Below are positions 49,669 to 61,111 of a DNA stretch of 64,000 nt, one piece after another (the stretch's first letter is position 1; every line of letters begins with the position of its first letter). Below the pieces are notes generated by a model, which was given only the letters and a program-made list of their open reading frames with translations, did not search any database and was not told the origin of the DNA. The stretch covers positions 373,864-437,863 of the forward strand of contig MU404072.1 in assembly GCA_022695795.1 (NCBI GenBank), given 5' to 3'. The position numbers were made by a program, and so were the translations under genes. The DNA is from Biscogniauxia marginata (taxonomy: Eukaryota; Ascomycota; Sordariomycetes; Xylariales; Xylariaceae).

Positions 49669-50676
49669 TCAATAATACCGATATCCAGGCACATTATCTG
49701 TATGAAATTGGTCTTTCTGCAGATTCTGCGCATCATAATCCATCTGTTCAAGGCGAGTCGACCTTCCTTTCGGCGGGGGTGCGTAGGGTGGGGGGTGAGG
49801 TATAGGAGGGGGCGAAGGACGCCGACAAGTTGACGGCTGTGTTCTCCCCAGTCCTTCCGCCACTCGATCATCACTCATACCATATCTTGCACCACCTGCA
49901 ACGAGACATTCTGCCCTCAAATCTTGGTATAGTGAAGGAGGTTCGATGAGACCAGACCAAGCATCAGAGTTATGGTTGCATTTTAAGGCAGTGCCCGCAA
50001 CATTCACATACCCTAGACCACGCTCTCTGGGCGTAGGTCGCGGGCTAAATTGTGGCCTTGTATATGACATCTTTGGGTCATCAGGCGACTGTTGATAAAC
50101 TTGGTGTGCTTCATCTTCGCTAGGGCTATTCCTTGGAGCTAGAGGTCCTGGGTCGCTACTAGATGAGGTGTTACAGAAAGATCGTTCATCTTGGACTATC
50201 CCATCGCAGCACTGGCAAATATTGAAATGGCAAGCCCGCTCTAGGTGGTAAGAGTCGACGTGTTGATTAGAATTCTCACAATATACTCGACCAACATAAT
50301 TGCGATTTTCATCGAGTAAGCGGCAGAGGGATTCGAAAAGTGGCGCTTTTGATGGATCAACCACCACGCGATACTCTACTGGACTAAGCCGATTAATGAC
50401 CATGGTAATGATTCTCTGTTGGCTGTTATACTTGTAGTTTACTAAAGATACTGTGCCAAGATATGTAGTAGGGACATTAGATGAAGTGAAGATACGGACG
50501 GTCTTCTTATACAAATGCTCCGCATCAAAATATACAGGATAACTCCTAGTCAAGAGAAGTCCACGTCGATATACGTGTGTTATAGTCATCCAAATCCATT
50601 CCATGCAACTGTTCATTGTTTGGCCAAATCGAGACGACTCATCTATGATTTGCGCCAGTATCCTAGCAAACCCCAT
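49669..50676 (-). CDS. Orphan hypothetical protein, 335 residues
   Basis: Not recognised. A single long ORF in otherwise ORF-poor DNA suggests it is real, though no intron or family supports it. The N-terminal half looks globular (PVYFDAEHLYKKTVRIFTSS, LGTVSLVNYKYNSQQRIITM, EYRVVVDPSKAPLFESLCRL). It ends in a cysteine/histidine patch SYHLERACHFNICQCC that could bind metal. The second half is disordered and proline-rich (RRPSPPPIPHPPPYAPPPKG). No signal peptide or membrane helix is seen. It lies between the catabolic cluster and 2.6 kb of empty DNA, typical for lineage-specific genes. Confidence 0.45.
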   Translation of the reverse strand: MGFARILAQIIDESSRFGQTMNSCMEWIWMTITHVYRRGLLLTRSYPVYFDAEHLYKKTVRIFTSSNVPTTYLGTVSLVNYKYNSQQRIITMVINRLSPVEYRVVVDPSKAPLFESLCRLLDENRNYVGRVYCENSNQHVDSYHLERACHFNICQCCDGIVQDERSFCNTSSSSDPGPLAPRNSPSEDEAHQVYQQSPDDPKMSYTRPQFSPRPTPRERGLGYVNVAGTALKCNHNSDAWSGLIEPPSLYQDLRAECLVAGGARYGMSDDRVAEGLGRTQPSTCRRPSPPPIPHPPPYAPPPKGRSTRLEQMDYDAQNLQKDQFHTDNVPGYRYY

Positions 50677-53315
50677 GGCTTATGAATTTTCTCTAGCCGG
50701 TCAAAGAACGAGGGATCGTCTCTATCTCAAGCGGAGATGAAACACATATCTTTAACACGCCTTATTAGTGCTTTACATACGACTATGTATAGCTTGTCGC
50801 GTATAACACCTAGAGAATCTTTGATTTTCTTCATAATATATCTTAATTCGCCGAGGAAATGTAGCTAGTGAAAATTGTGTTGTAACTTTGAAGTTCCGTC
50901 GTAATAGCTACAGTTCTGGATGAATAATTCAATAATGCTGATCGTCTCTATTGTGGACAAACCTTTAATTTAGTAACCTCGAGTTGTTCGGCTCAAGGCT
51001 ACGTAGATTCAGTTTCACAAGTTCAGTATCTTGATTGCCTAGGCATAACTGAGATCCTCAAAAGACTCAAGCGTGACATGACTTGTCATGCCTGTTCAAC
51101 ACAATGTTTTCAACATGACTATGCGAAGGTCCATGAGCACTATTGACATTTACGATGCCTAACTAGATAGCCATATGCATGGCCCCTTCTTTAGAAGAAT
51201 GCATGACATTATTTTTTACTATACCTACCTAACTTCATAGTATTCTCTCTAAATGTGCAACACCATTGGCCAAATCGGGGACCAGAACGCCCATAGATGC
51301 TTAAATACTGTGCGATAATACTACTTCATGTATCATACATATATAGGCCCGATAAAGCGTTAAGACTCTACTATTATTGAATATTCCCTCGGTAAAGTCC
51401 TCTGGGTGGGCAAAACTGCATTTGGAGAGCCATCTAGAACACTAAAGATTGGTGCAAGACTCGCATTAAATTTTCTTTTATACGTAATATGTCCACCAAT
51501 CTGGAGTCCTCATTAATATGCATCTAATATAACATGATGAGCCTGTTCAGCTCTCCACACTAGTAACCCCTACACAGTTGCACGGCCTGAACCCCTTCCA
51601 TTTATGGCATCCAGACGTGCCTTTCCTCCAATCACGGCATCGGAGCGGGAAGTGGATTCGACTAAACCCTTGAGGGCTATTCTCACTGTGCTGGCCGTGC
51701 CACCAGTCTTACTGTCTCGACTTAATTACACGAAGACTGTTATATTATGTGAATGCTTCGCTGCTATTTGTTAGTCTTCTTAATGTTCTGGCTTTCCTTG
51801 TTTCATTGGAAGCTCGAACCGATAGCTATCATGTGAAGTATGTAAGTTTTGAAAACTCGAATTAAGTCGAGGATTGAGAATCCTTAAGCATGATAAGCAG
51901 CAAGCAATGTTTCATCTATTTATTGTCCTTAAAATTTTACAGCAAAGCCTGTCTCATCTTCTGTAGAGTTTAAATAAAAAATTCCGACGAGGTTTATGGG
52001 ATAATTGCACTCACCGGGACCTTAAGATCTTATCTATAGAATTAGTTGTAGGTATCTCTACATCATCTGTCTTACTGCTTTACAACGACTAGCTACGCCA
52101 GGGTGTCACAAGAGCTCAGTAGTGAGAGAATTAACTATTCATGGGTTAACAATATTTTACTTTCACTCCCTTACTTTGCAACAAACCCCAGGGTATGATG
52201 GGGGCTAGGTATACGAAGGTTTCCTCTTGTGAAGATAGCCTAGTGCCTATACCATCAATTATTCTCGTCTTTCCGAATTATTATTGTAGACAGGTATATT
52301 GCTCAAAAACATTAAAAGTTTCATGAAGCATCATCACAACCAGTCCACACTATCCAGACATGTAACATGCACACTTTATTTTTAGGGAGTTCCTATGACG
52401 AAGAATACTAGCGAATATGATATCTTCGCAAGATAACCTCCATGCTGTTCTTTTTGGGCGATGGTGGTAACGGAGTTCGGTTTAGTCGAGTTAGCCCATC
52501 CAGTTGCCTGTCTGTCAGGAATAAGCCCCTATAACTAGTCCCAGGATATTAATATTTAAATACAGGGTCTTCGCACATTTTTCTTAATTCCCTTTACCGG
52601 TCCTCCGTTGACTGATTAATTGCTCTTTACTTTACTTTTCGTGGGTTTGCAGGTGGAAAGGGAGAAAATAGAGAACCGCCTTCGCCGCCGCCGCTGGCCT
52701 TGTCAAATCACCATGCCCAGTGAGTGAAGAAGGGGAAAAAAAGAAACAGAAAACAAGACACGGTGATCCGCCTCCCTGAGCGTGTTTGCCCAATTCTCCC
52801 TAACATGAGTGAAAGCCGCCCGAACGGAATCGCAAATCACTAGAGTACACACTTTAGAGTCCATAGTACGCCTGTAAAGTCCCGAGAAGAGAGAAATTAT
52901 TGTCCTTCCTGTATTAGGCGGCCACGACACCACCGGCCCATGAGACCGCAAATGCACTGTGACAGAGCAAACTGACGAAAAAAAGGCCGCCCATTCGTAT
53001 AAGTCAACACACCGTCTTTTTCTCCGTTGTATTTCGTTCATCTGCTTCCCTTCTCCCAGCATTCTTTCTTGGTAATCTGAGGACTTGGCACAAAGAAATC
53101 ATGCCGGAAAGTGCCAAGAGCATGAGTGGAACCACATGTCTTATGTGTAAGCAAAGTTAGGGGTTAGGTAGAAGTTGCTGCACAGAACCGTCCAAGATAT
53201 GTTGGTTCTCGTGAAGTCCTATAGTCGAATGACCGGAGGCGGTTTGAGGACCCATGCCGATATCTTCTCTATTCCCATCGGAAGGTTGACCATGCTGGCG
53301 CGAGCTGTCTGAATC
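50677..53315. other. 2.6-kb region without a supported gene
   Basis: Only one ORF above 100 codons (52703-53062, minus) occurs, and it has no family resemblance. Composition is slightly AT-rich through 52.6 kb. No repeats or transposon ends were recognised. Confidence 0.4.
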
Positions 53316-54383
53316 CTACATGACGGCCGAACCTAGCATCGTGCCCTCCATCTCCATATTGTCCATGGGAACCTCCATGCCGGGACCTCTTGTCTCCATA
53401 CCAGACATGCGCGCCTCGACGGTACTCAGCCGCGCCTCCACAGCCTCGAGTCTCTTCTCCATGTTCTCTAGATGCTGGTTGATGCTGCTGAAGCCTTGTG
53501 ACATGTCGTGACCTATGCGATCCAGCTTGTTTGTCAGGCTTCGGATGCTCTGGGCGATTGGCGTGTTCTCCTGGCCGGGAGGCGCTGCGGGGACGCGTGC
53601 CTCGTGGTTGTGTCGCGCGTCCTGCACAGCAAAGCGCCACTGGTTGCCGAGCTGGACTTCACAGACAGCCTTGGCGCGCCAGGGACAGTCGACCTTGCGC
53701 GTGCTGGGGTTGCGCTTCTTGGCGGTGCTGTTGTACTTGACGCCGCCGCGGTCGCAGACCAGGTCGTAACGCGTCGGCTTGCCGTCGCGGTAGTTGCTGG
53801 CGCGCAGCTTGACCACACCATAGCCCTGGTCCTTAGCCACTCGCTGCACAGCCGTGAGGAGGTCGTCAAAGCTGCGGTATATGCCCTCGGGAGGGGGTGC
53901 CAGCGCACCCGGCTCGCCGGGCGGCATGGTGGCGGGCGTCGCGGGGGTGGTCGCCGCTGTCGTCTGGATCTGGCGCGGGGTGCTCAGGGCGCTCGAGTTG
54001 CCGTTGGTGACGACGACGCCTGCGGCGACGGCAGGGTGGTGGGGGGTCTGCTGGAGCGAAATTTTGGCGGTGGTATCGGGGCGCTGGGGGAAAAAGTACT
54101 CGGGAGAGTCGAGGGCGTCGTGAGCTTCGGCGGGGTGGACTTGGATTTGGCGTGGTGCGTTGTTGAACACTGTGGTCAACGCGTTATTCAGACGTTGTGG
54201 TGGCGGGAATGGAGATCTCGGTCGCGAGACCGATAAGCTCGCACGGTCTGGGCCGGCCTCATAATTTTCCATTCCGGCGTCAGAGCAGCTCGAGGTCGGC
54301 CAGCGCGGGCGGGATGCACCAGGGCTCGCTTTATGTGGGCCGTGTGAGTTCATTGAATTGATACGGTGTACAGTGTGGCACAA
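53316..54383 (-). CDS. FAR1/WRKY-GCM1-type zinc-finger protein
   Basis: Intronless ORF, 355 residues; the second methionine (codon 11, at 54353) is an equally good start. After a disordered N-terminal half, residues 166-263 form a FAR1-like module. EGIYRSFDDLLTAVQRVAKD is followed by YDLVCDRGG with Cys210, RKVDCPWRAKAVCE with Cys233, and VQDARHNHE with His258 and His260, a C2H2 set of the WRKY-GCM1 superfamily also found at the N-terminus of Mutator-like transposases. Residues 280-332 are a heptad-rich coiled coil (NQHLENMEKRLEAVEARLST), so a dimer is likely. No transposase domain follows, so this looks like a domesticated DNA-binding protein. GC-rich codons create a long shadow ORF on the other strand, which is not a gene. 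Confidence 0.78.
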   Translation of the reverse strand: MCHTVHRINSMNSHGPHKASPGASRPRWPTSSCSDAGMENYEAGPDRASLSVSRPRSPFPPPQRLNNALTTVFNNAPRQIQVHPAEAHDALDSPEYFFPQRPDTTAKISLQQTPHHPAVAAGVVVTNGNSSALSTPRQIQTTAATTPATPATMPPGEPGALAPPPEGIYRSFDDLLTAVQRVAKDQGYGVVKLRASNYRDGKPTRYDLVCDRGGVKYNSTAKKRNPSTRKVDCPWRAKAVCEVQLGNQWRFAVQDARHNHEARVPAAPPGQENTPIAQSIRSLTNKLDRIGHDMSQGFSSINQHLENMEKRLEAVEARLSTVEARMSGMETRGPGMEVPMDNMEMEGTMLGSAVM

Positions 54384-54758
54384 GTGGTGCAGGTGCTGTC
54401 CGTAGGTAGGGCACAGGGCTGCAGGTGTACATACATATGTATGTACTAGGAATGTGGCGTTTAGGCACCTCCAGGCCTCATGTACTGCATGTCCACTAGG
54501 CGGAATGGTACAAAATATATGCTGTCTGTCTTATCGATTTTTTATCAAAGGCGCCGCCAAGTGTTCTCGCAGCTGGCAACTGATCAATTTCAGCGCATCG
54601 ATTGAGCGTCAACTTTCATTTCCATTAAATCCTACTTTCCTCGGTGTATCCCGACCCTTTCCTCTACCGTAAAACTTCCGAGTTGATCGCTCGCCCGTTC
54701 TGTTTTACTATGCGAAAAGGACGCCTCTAGTATATCCAAGCAATCCTGGGGAGAAACA
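54384..54758. promoter_or_regulatory. Divergent promoter, zinc-finger gene and small three-exon gene
   Basis: About 375 bp separates two divergent start codons. TACATACATATGTATGTA at 54428-54445 is an 18-bp perfect palindrome of simple-sequence type. Confidence 0.4.
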
Positions 54759-55278
54759 ATGGCCAGCAATCCATCCCAGATGAAGAAGGCCGGCGTTGGT
54801 GCTGGTGGCCCTCCTACAAAAGCCAATGACAATTCGTCAAAGGAGGAACAGCTCGAGAAAGCCCTCAAACACCTTGATCTATTGCACGCCAAGGTATTAT
54901 AGTCTATGCTTCGGAGTCCCTATATCTATCAAATCTTCGTTGACCAAGCTGGGTGCCAGTGCCGACAATTACGTACGACGATTCCTCGCATGACCGAACC
55001 GCTACCCGATAATCAACCACGTACGAATGCACTATACTGCCGGGGAAGACAGGGAGGCTAATGGTTAGACAGGCGAGGTCATCTTCAAGATCTTTAATTC
55101 GACTGTGCACTCTGCCCAGATGGAAATCAAAGACTTTACCACCCTGTACAGGAGCGATGAGAGCAAGAAGGTCCTAGATCAAGCTAAGAAGAGTCGCGAT
55201 GCAAATCCGAAAGGCATAAAGCCTTGGCGAGCTCGGGACCATCCCGAATGGATGGAGAATATCGAGAAGAAGCCCTAG
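54759..55278 (+). CDS. Small conserved-looking coiled-coil protein, 133 residues
   Basis: Three exons (54759-54893, 54960-55020, 55073-55278) with 66- and 52-bp introns give one continuous protein. A glycine/proline-rich start (KKAGVGAGGPPTKAND) leads into a helix (KEEQLEKALKHLDLLHAKCR) and LRTTIPRMTEPLPDNQP. A second helix follows (FKIFNSTVHSAQMEIKDFTT) and then KKVLDQAKKSRDANPKGIKP ending in WRARDHPEWMENIEKKP. I think I have seen this pattern in small Mediator-like subunits of filamentous fungi, but cannot name one, so no function is assigned. Splice sites were picked to keep HAK/CRQLRTT and QP/REVIF in frame. Confidence 0.65.
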
Positions 55279-56094
55279 GATCGTGAGAAATTCGGGCACC
55301 ATGGATGCAGGGTATGCTCCGGCGTTGGGGAGTAGACATAGACCGATAGAGCAAGGTCTTGGAAAAGCGTGTCTTTATGGGTCACATTGGCTCTGGGGAA
55401 ATAGTTTGGCGTTAATAGGAGTCGCAGAAGCCAAGTCGTATATAACTAGCAGCTCCTTTTTGTTGGACTCGTCAAGACGAGATAGCGAAGGCGTAAGGCA
55501 TCGTATTTCATGCGATACCAGGGAACATATTGTTTACCACATACCAAGCGCATACTGCATGGCGATGATCGTGGAATTGATTAGCTATTTGGAAAACTTT
55601 ATGCTTAATACTACATCTATAATTGGCACACCAATAGCTATAATAAGGAGACGGCCTCGTCGTGGGAGGACAGTATAGAGGTAGATAGAGCTCTCAGTCC
55701 ACACAAGTCGGCAGCTGAATTACTTCTATTGAACTTGCTGAAAACGGCTTAGTTGGTACAAGATAAGATAAGACAAGGTAGAAAAGGTACGAAGGGACGG
55801 AATACATGCAGCTGGGGGGAACACACGAGCCTCGCTTAGGTAATTTTTCTGAGTCACCTGTGGGAAGCCACACATCTGCACCGCCACTGGGCGAGAAAAA
55901 AAGAGCACCCCACACTCACCACCAGCAAAATTCACGGTGAAATTTCCAAAACTCTCATATCGATTGAGATTTGCCCCTCAATCAAATCACCCACAGGTCG
56001 CGAGTTTTCCCTGTGCACCACATCACGACGTCCCCGCTCGTCCTGCTCGACACCACCCATTTCTATTTCCTATACGAAGACAAAAGTCGACAGA
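55279..56094. promoter_or_regulatory. Intergenic region and eIF3c promoter
   Basis: No gene is supported; ORFs at 55283-55678 (+) and 55694-55935 (-) lack similarity. The last 150 bp is the 5' leader of eIF3c. Confidence 0.4.
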
Positions 56095-58762
56095 ATGTCT
56101 CGGTTCTTCCGCAGCGGCGACGACAGTTCCAGCGAGAGCAGCTCCGAAGAGGAGGAGCTCTACTCCGAGGAGGAGGAAGAAGGCGAGGGCGAGGGCAAGG
56201 AAGAATCTGAAGAGGAAGAATCCGAAGAAGACGAGGACGAGTCTGAAGAAGAGTCTAGCAGCGATGAAGAAGGTGCTAAAAAGTCTGGTGCTGCTCGTTT
56301 CCTGCGCGGCGAATCCTCCGAGAGCGAGGAGAGCGACGATGAAGCTCCCAAGACCCTCAAGAGTGCCAAGGATAAACAAATTGCCGAACTCGAGGCCATA
56401 ATTGATGCTATCGAGAAGAAGCAAAAGATTAACGACTGGGGTGCCGTGTCAAACGGTAAGTTTTTCGCGACAAGGACAAAAGCGACGTCCTGGGCTGTTT
56501 ATGCGCTGACTTCCCTCTGCAGAATTCGACAAACTCAACAGACATGCGGCTAAGATCGCGGAGCGCGGCCAGACGCCGAAGCTCTACATCAAGGCAATTG
56601 TAGAACTCGAGGACTCGATGAACGAGGCTATCTCTAAGCAGAAAGTTACTCCAAAGAAGATGAACGCTACCAGCGCCCGTGGTCTGAATGCCGTCAAGCA
56701 AAAGATCAAGAAGCTCAAGCAAGATCACCAAACTCAGGTCGACAAATACCGCGAGGACCCTCTTGATTTCCTTGCTTCCGAGGATGAGGAGGAAGCCCCG
56801 CCCCCGAAACCGAAGGCATCCCGGGCCGAAATCTACACTGAGCAAGTCGAGCAGGATGAGGAAGGCTTCTCGACTGTTGGCAGGGGTGGCCGGACGCTTC
56901 AGTTCACCCCCGAGAGTATCTTCAAGCATCTGCGAGGGATTTTGGAATCTCGCGGTAAGAAGAACACGGATCGGGCGGAGCAAATCAAGATCATGGAGAA
57001 ACTCTACGAAGTCGCCGCCACCCCGTATCAACGAATCAGGGTTCTATTGACGATTATCTCGGCAAGATTTGATCTGGGAACTGGGGGTTCATCCGCTATG
57101 CCCCTTGACCACTGGAAGGCTGCCGAGAAAGAGCTATCAACCTTGTTCGAAGTGCTCGAGGCGAATCGTGACTACATCGTCTTTGAAAATGCCGAGGAGT
57201 GGGACGACGATGACAAGCCACCTACGTTACAGGAGGGTCAGAAGTACATCAAGATTCCCGGAAGCATCGTGTCATATGTCGAGCGTCTCGATGATGAGCT
57301 AACCCGGTCATTACAAAGCATCGATCCTCATACTTCAGAGTATATTGAGCGACTAACAGATGAGGGTTCTTTGTACAATGTCATCTTCCGTGGTCTTCTC
57401 TACTACGAGACCCTCCGCAAGGACCCGTCTTTGGAAATTCCCCAGGACAGCCTGAACCGGATCGTCATGCGCAGATTAGAACACGTCTACTTCAAGCCGG
57501 CGCAGGTCGTCAAGATCCTTGAGGAGAATGCGTGGAAGCCGGTGCCTGACAATGTCGACTCTGTAATCACTCCCAGGGGCAGTATTACGGATGCTACCAA
57601 TCTGCTCAACGTCCTCTGCGAATACCTTTTCACCAACAGCGAGGGTATCATTCGCGCCCGTGCCATGCTGTGCCAGATCTACTTCCTTGCCCTCCATGAC
57701 GAGTACTATAAGGCTCGTGATATGATGCTCATGTCTCATTTGCAGGAGACTATTGGAAGCTTCGACGTTCTGACGCAGATTCTCTACAACCGGACACTTG
57801 TTCAGGTTGGTCTTTGCGCCTTCCGGAAAGGTCTCGTATACGAGGCACAGAACACTCTTCAAGAAATCTGCGGTAGCGGACGACAGAAAGAGCTTTTGGC
57901 TCAGGGTGTCATGATTCAGCGATACGCCCAGGTTTCGCCGGAACAAGAGAGACTGGAGAAGCAGAGACAACTGCCATTCCACATGCACATCAACCTCGAA
58001 CTCTTGGAGTGTGTCTATCTTACCTGCAGCATGCTTCTTGAGATTCCCCTACTAGCGCAGACTGGCTCCTCGCCAGATATCAAGAAACGAGTCATCAGCA
58101 AAACCTACCGACGAATGCTTGAGTACCATGAGCGACAAATTTTCACTGGTCCTCCCGAGAATACACGAGACCATGTTATGCAAGCATCACGTGCGCTGGC
58201 TGCTGGCGAATGGAAGAAGGCGACCAATTTCGTCCACAGCATCAAGATTTGGGACCTAATGCCGAACACCGACGGGATCAAGTTGATGTTGTCTAAACAG
58301 ATTCAAGAAGAAGGTCTACGAACGTACCTCTTCACTTACGCTCCATTCTACGACACGCTAGCTGTCTCTACCCTAGCATCCATGTTCGAGCTAGAGGACC
58401 GGAAAGTTGCGGCTATTGTCAGCAAGATGATAAGCCACGAGGAGTTGGCTGCCGCCCTCGACCAGGTTACCGCTACTGTGATTTTCCGAAAGGGTGTTGA
58501 GTTGTCGCGTCTCCAGAGCCTGGCCCTCACACTGTCAGACAAGGCCGCCGCTCTTATCGAGACCAACGAGCGGACACTCGAGCAGCGGACCCAAGGCACA
58601 GCTAATGCTTTCGACCGGAGAAGCGGGCAGGGCCAGAGGGGTGGCCGAGGAGGGGGTCAGAAATCAGGACGGGGTGGAGCCAGGACAGGTGGAACGGGTC
58701 AAAGACAAGCTGGTGGCACGCAGTTTACTGGAGGTGTGCTGGGCGGTGCTGTCCGAGGTTAG
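56095..58762 (+). CDS. nip1: Translation initiation factor eIF3 subunit c
   Basis: Two exons, 56095-56455 and 56523-58762, with a 67-bp intron, give 866 residues, as expected. The N-terminus [20 protein letters not shown] is followed by an acidic tract, the part that contacts eIF1 and eIF5. Then come [20 protein letters not shown] across the splice, [17 protein letters not shown] and [17 protein letters not shown]. The central helical repeat includes [20 protein letters not shown] and [20 protein letters not shown]. The PCI domain lies towards the end (about 610-780: [40 protein letters not shown]), followed by an RGG-like tail ([16 protein letters not shown]). eIF3c is a core scaffold of the pre-initiation complex on the 40S ribosome. 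Essential, single-copy housekeeping gene. Confidence 0.96.
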
Positions 58763-59367
58763 GCAAGGGATTAGGCGTACATCTTCTTTCTCGTTTGTAT
58801 CTCGAGTGCATATGGCTGGGTTTGCTATTCTAATGAAAAACGCATCGGCAATGGTCGGCGAGGAGATCCAACCAGGTTGATGAAGCAGCATCAATTAGAG
58901 AATTGACCTTTATTTCATTGCACACAGATATCGCTGTCGGGTCAGCTAATTGGATCTTCGTGTTACATGAAAACTAGATACTTTGCGAATGTAGCGGTAC
59001 ACTTCTCGCTCTCGAATAGTTCATCAACGACGAACTTCCTTCGTGGGGTATTTTCAAGTATGCATGTCCGTTTATTTTGCTCTGCCTTGCAGTGCCCAGA
59101 ACTTGTTCGTTTTCACACATACCTTAACTGTGTTAGCATAAACAGATTATATCGCTTCGACTGGCCCATAGTATTGACCTTACTACGATGGTAAATCGTC
59201 CCAGGCCAGCAATTCTCCTTTCTAGGCATGACTAACTAAAATCATCAGACCATATCCTAGCATGTCATAGACACAGGATCCAAACGTAGCGTCTAAGGAA
59301 ACTATATACACGCATATCATAATAACTCTATATTATCTTATATTGTGGAAGAATATTGTTTTTCTAT
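58763..59367. other. Convergent intergenic region
   Basis: This lies between the 3' ends of eIF3c (+) and the hemerythrin gene (-). No further gene is seen. Confidence 0.45.
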
Positions 59368-60249
59368 TCACATGGGTATCCGGCGGATCTCGTCGATGGT
59401 CCAGTACTTCCTCATGTTCTCGGCGCCCAGCGTCTTGACCTCCTGGTCGAGATGGCGCCATAGGACGCCGCCCCAGCTCTCCATTTTCTCCTTGAGGATG
59501 GACATCTCGAGCTCGGTTTCGCCGGTGCGGCACTTGCGCAGGTAGCTCTCCAGGCCTTCCATGCCCTTGTGTATCTCCTTGTGCTGGCGCAACAGCTCTG
59601 CTGCTCCTCCTCCTCCTCCCCCTTCCCCCCGGCCTTTTCCGGGGGGAGAGGAGGAGGAGTTCTGGAACTCGGGCATGCGCCGCGCCAGGACGGGGAAGAT
59701 GTACGTCTCCTCGATGCTGTGGTGCGTCTCGAGGTGCGACACGAACGAGAGCCCCTCGTTCAGGAACCCCTTCAGCGACATGCCCGCGGGCCGCCGCCCC
59801 GACGAGGCAGCCTCCCAGAGGAGCGTCCACGTCCGCCGGAAGTGCTCGTGGAACATGTCCATGTGCTCGGCGAGGCGGTTGTAGCCGCGGAACTCGGCGG
59901 GCGAGAGAGGGGGCAGTTTCTTGGGTTCTTCTTTTTCCTCTTTCTCTTCTCCTTCTGTTTTCGGGCCCGGGCTGTTGTTCGCCGCGGCGACAGTGGAGGG
60001 GGAGGACGACGAAGAGGAAGGGTCGTCGGTGGTAGTCGTGGTTGTGGGTTCCGGGTCTGACATGGCTGCGGCGGCGGCGGCGGACGACATTGTCGCGCGT
60101 AGGAAATTTGGTGGTGTCCGGCTGAAGAATCGCAAGGGAGGCGAGTGCCCGGTTTTATGCCGTCGCAAGCGTCCTAGTCTACCACAACCGGTGATGGTGA
60201 CAGTAGGGTGAAACTTTAACAGCGTTGCAGCACAGCACCGCAGGGGCAT
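59368..60249 (-). CDS. Hemerythrin-like HHE domain protein
   Basis: Single ORF, 293 residues. The C-terminal four-helix bundle (about 118-280) carries the metal ligands: His129 and His134/136 in LAEHMDMFHEHF, His172 with His176-His177 and Glu180-181 in SHLETHHSIEETYIFPVLAR, His223/His227 in RQHKEIHKG, and His266/Glu270 in WRHLDQE. A glycine-rich loop interrupts the bundle at about 200-215. Hemerythrin domains bind a di-iron centre and serve in O2, NO or iron sensing; fungal roles are mostly unknown. The first 53 residues are arginine-rich and nearly free of acids (RLGRLRRHKTG, LRFFSRTPPNFLRAT), like a mitochondrial presequence. If translation starts at the second ATG (60090), that region is lost and the protein is cytosolic. 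Confidence 0.83.
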   Translation of the reverse strand: MPLRCCAATLLKFHPTVTITGCGRLGRLRRHKTGHSPPLRFFSRTPPNFLRATMSSAAAAAAMSDPEPTTTTTTDDPSSSSSSPSTVAAANNSPGPKTEGEEKEEKEEPKKLPPLSPAEFRGYNRLAEHMDMFHEHFRRTWTLLWEAASSGRRPAGMSLKGFLNEGLSFVSHLETHHSIEETYIFPVLARRMPEFQNSSSSPPGKGRGEGGGGGGAAELLRQHKEIHKGMEGLESYLRKCRTGETELEMSILKEKMESWGGVLWRHLDQEVKTLGAENMRKYWTIDEIRRIPM

Positions 60250-61111
60250 CGATGGCCTTCTCTCTCCTTTTTTATTTTATTTTTATAATCCGTAGACCAG
60301 GACCCGAACCGGCAGTTGATATTTTGATTGGAAGTGTACCACTACAAGTCTATAGTCCGGAGTCTATAGGTAGCAGCCAGATACTTAAACGACTATAAGG
60401 ATCGCTATAAGAAGGGGGGGAGGAGAATATAGATATAGAGCCATTTTTGACTATTCTTTATACCTAGGTACCGAATGTTATCTATAAATGCTGGTAAGTT
60501 CGTGTTTCTAGTTTGGACATCGAACGAGTGTCAAGTCCGCTAAGAAGGATAAGTCAGCTATTGCAAATCACTCCGACGGCGTAACTAGAAATCATTAGCT
60601 ATAATCCGTACACTAAGACCGAGGGCGCGAGAGTGGGACTTGAGATGTGCGACAAGGCCCACTTCAGTCTGTCCTCTAACTACCCTGGTTTTCTTTTAGG
60701 GATGCAAGATTCTATCGGCGTAAATTTGATTGGCTGGTTCTCTATAGATGGTCAATGCATAGGGCCTCGAAACTACACTAGGTAGGTAGTTAGGTAGTTA
60801 CCTTACTTAACTAAAATGTTGTCAGAATACATTCCCAACATCGACATCAACCTCTGTTAAACAGATCATTCATTACATACATATTCGGCTAATTTAGCTG
60901 TTACTCTTTAGGTCTCATTGGCCCATCAGTTAGGCATTTAACTACCTACCTAGGTATTTAACCATCATAACCTAGAGCTTCTCGATTACCTAACCAATGG
61001 ATAAATCCAACTACAAGGTAATACCTACTGTCATATCGTCTCATTCCCGTCCCCCTCGTCTTAGCATAATTGCCCGCATTGCATAATTTCGACCTCGTCA
61101 CTTTGCCTCAC
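60250..61111. other. Intergenic region with TACCTAGGTA palindromes
   Basis: Perfect TACCTAGGTA copies lie at 60461-60470 and 60947-60956, with a TAGGTAG-rich run near 60780-60800. No gene is seen. Confidence 0.45.

Noticed and set aside
52703..53062. 119-codon minus-strand ORF
   Set aside because: No family resemblance, no splice partner, low-complexity ends.
53508..54236. 242-codon plus-strand ORF
   Set aside because: It is antisense to the GC-rich zinc-finger gene and has alanine/arginine/valine-biased composition, a codon-bias shadow.
60290..60370. tRNA-like sequence on the minus strand with GGTTCGGGTCC and an A-box-like AGTGGTA
   Set aside because: Anticodon and acceptor stems do not form; at most a tRNA-derived relic.
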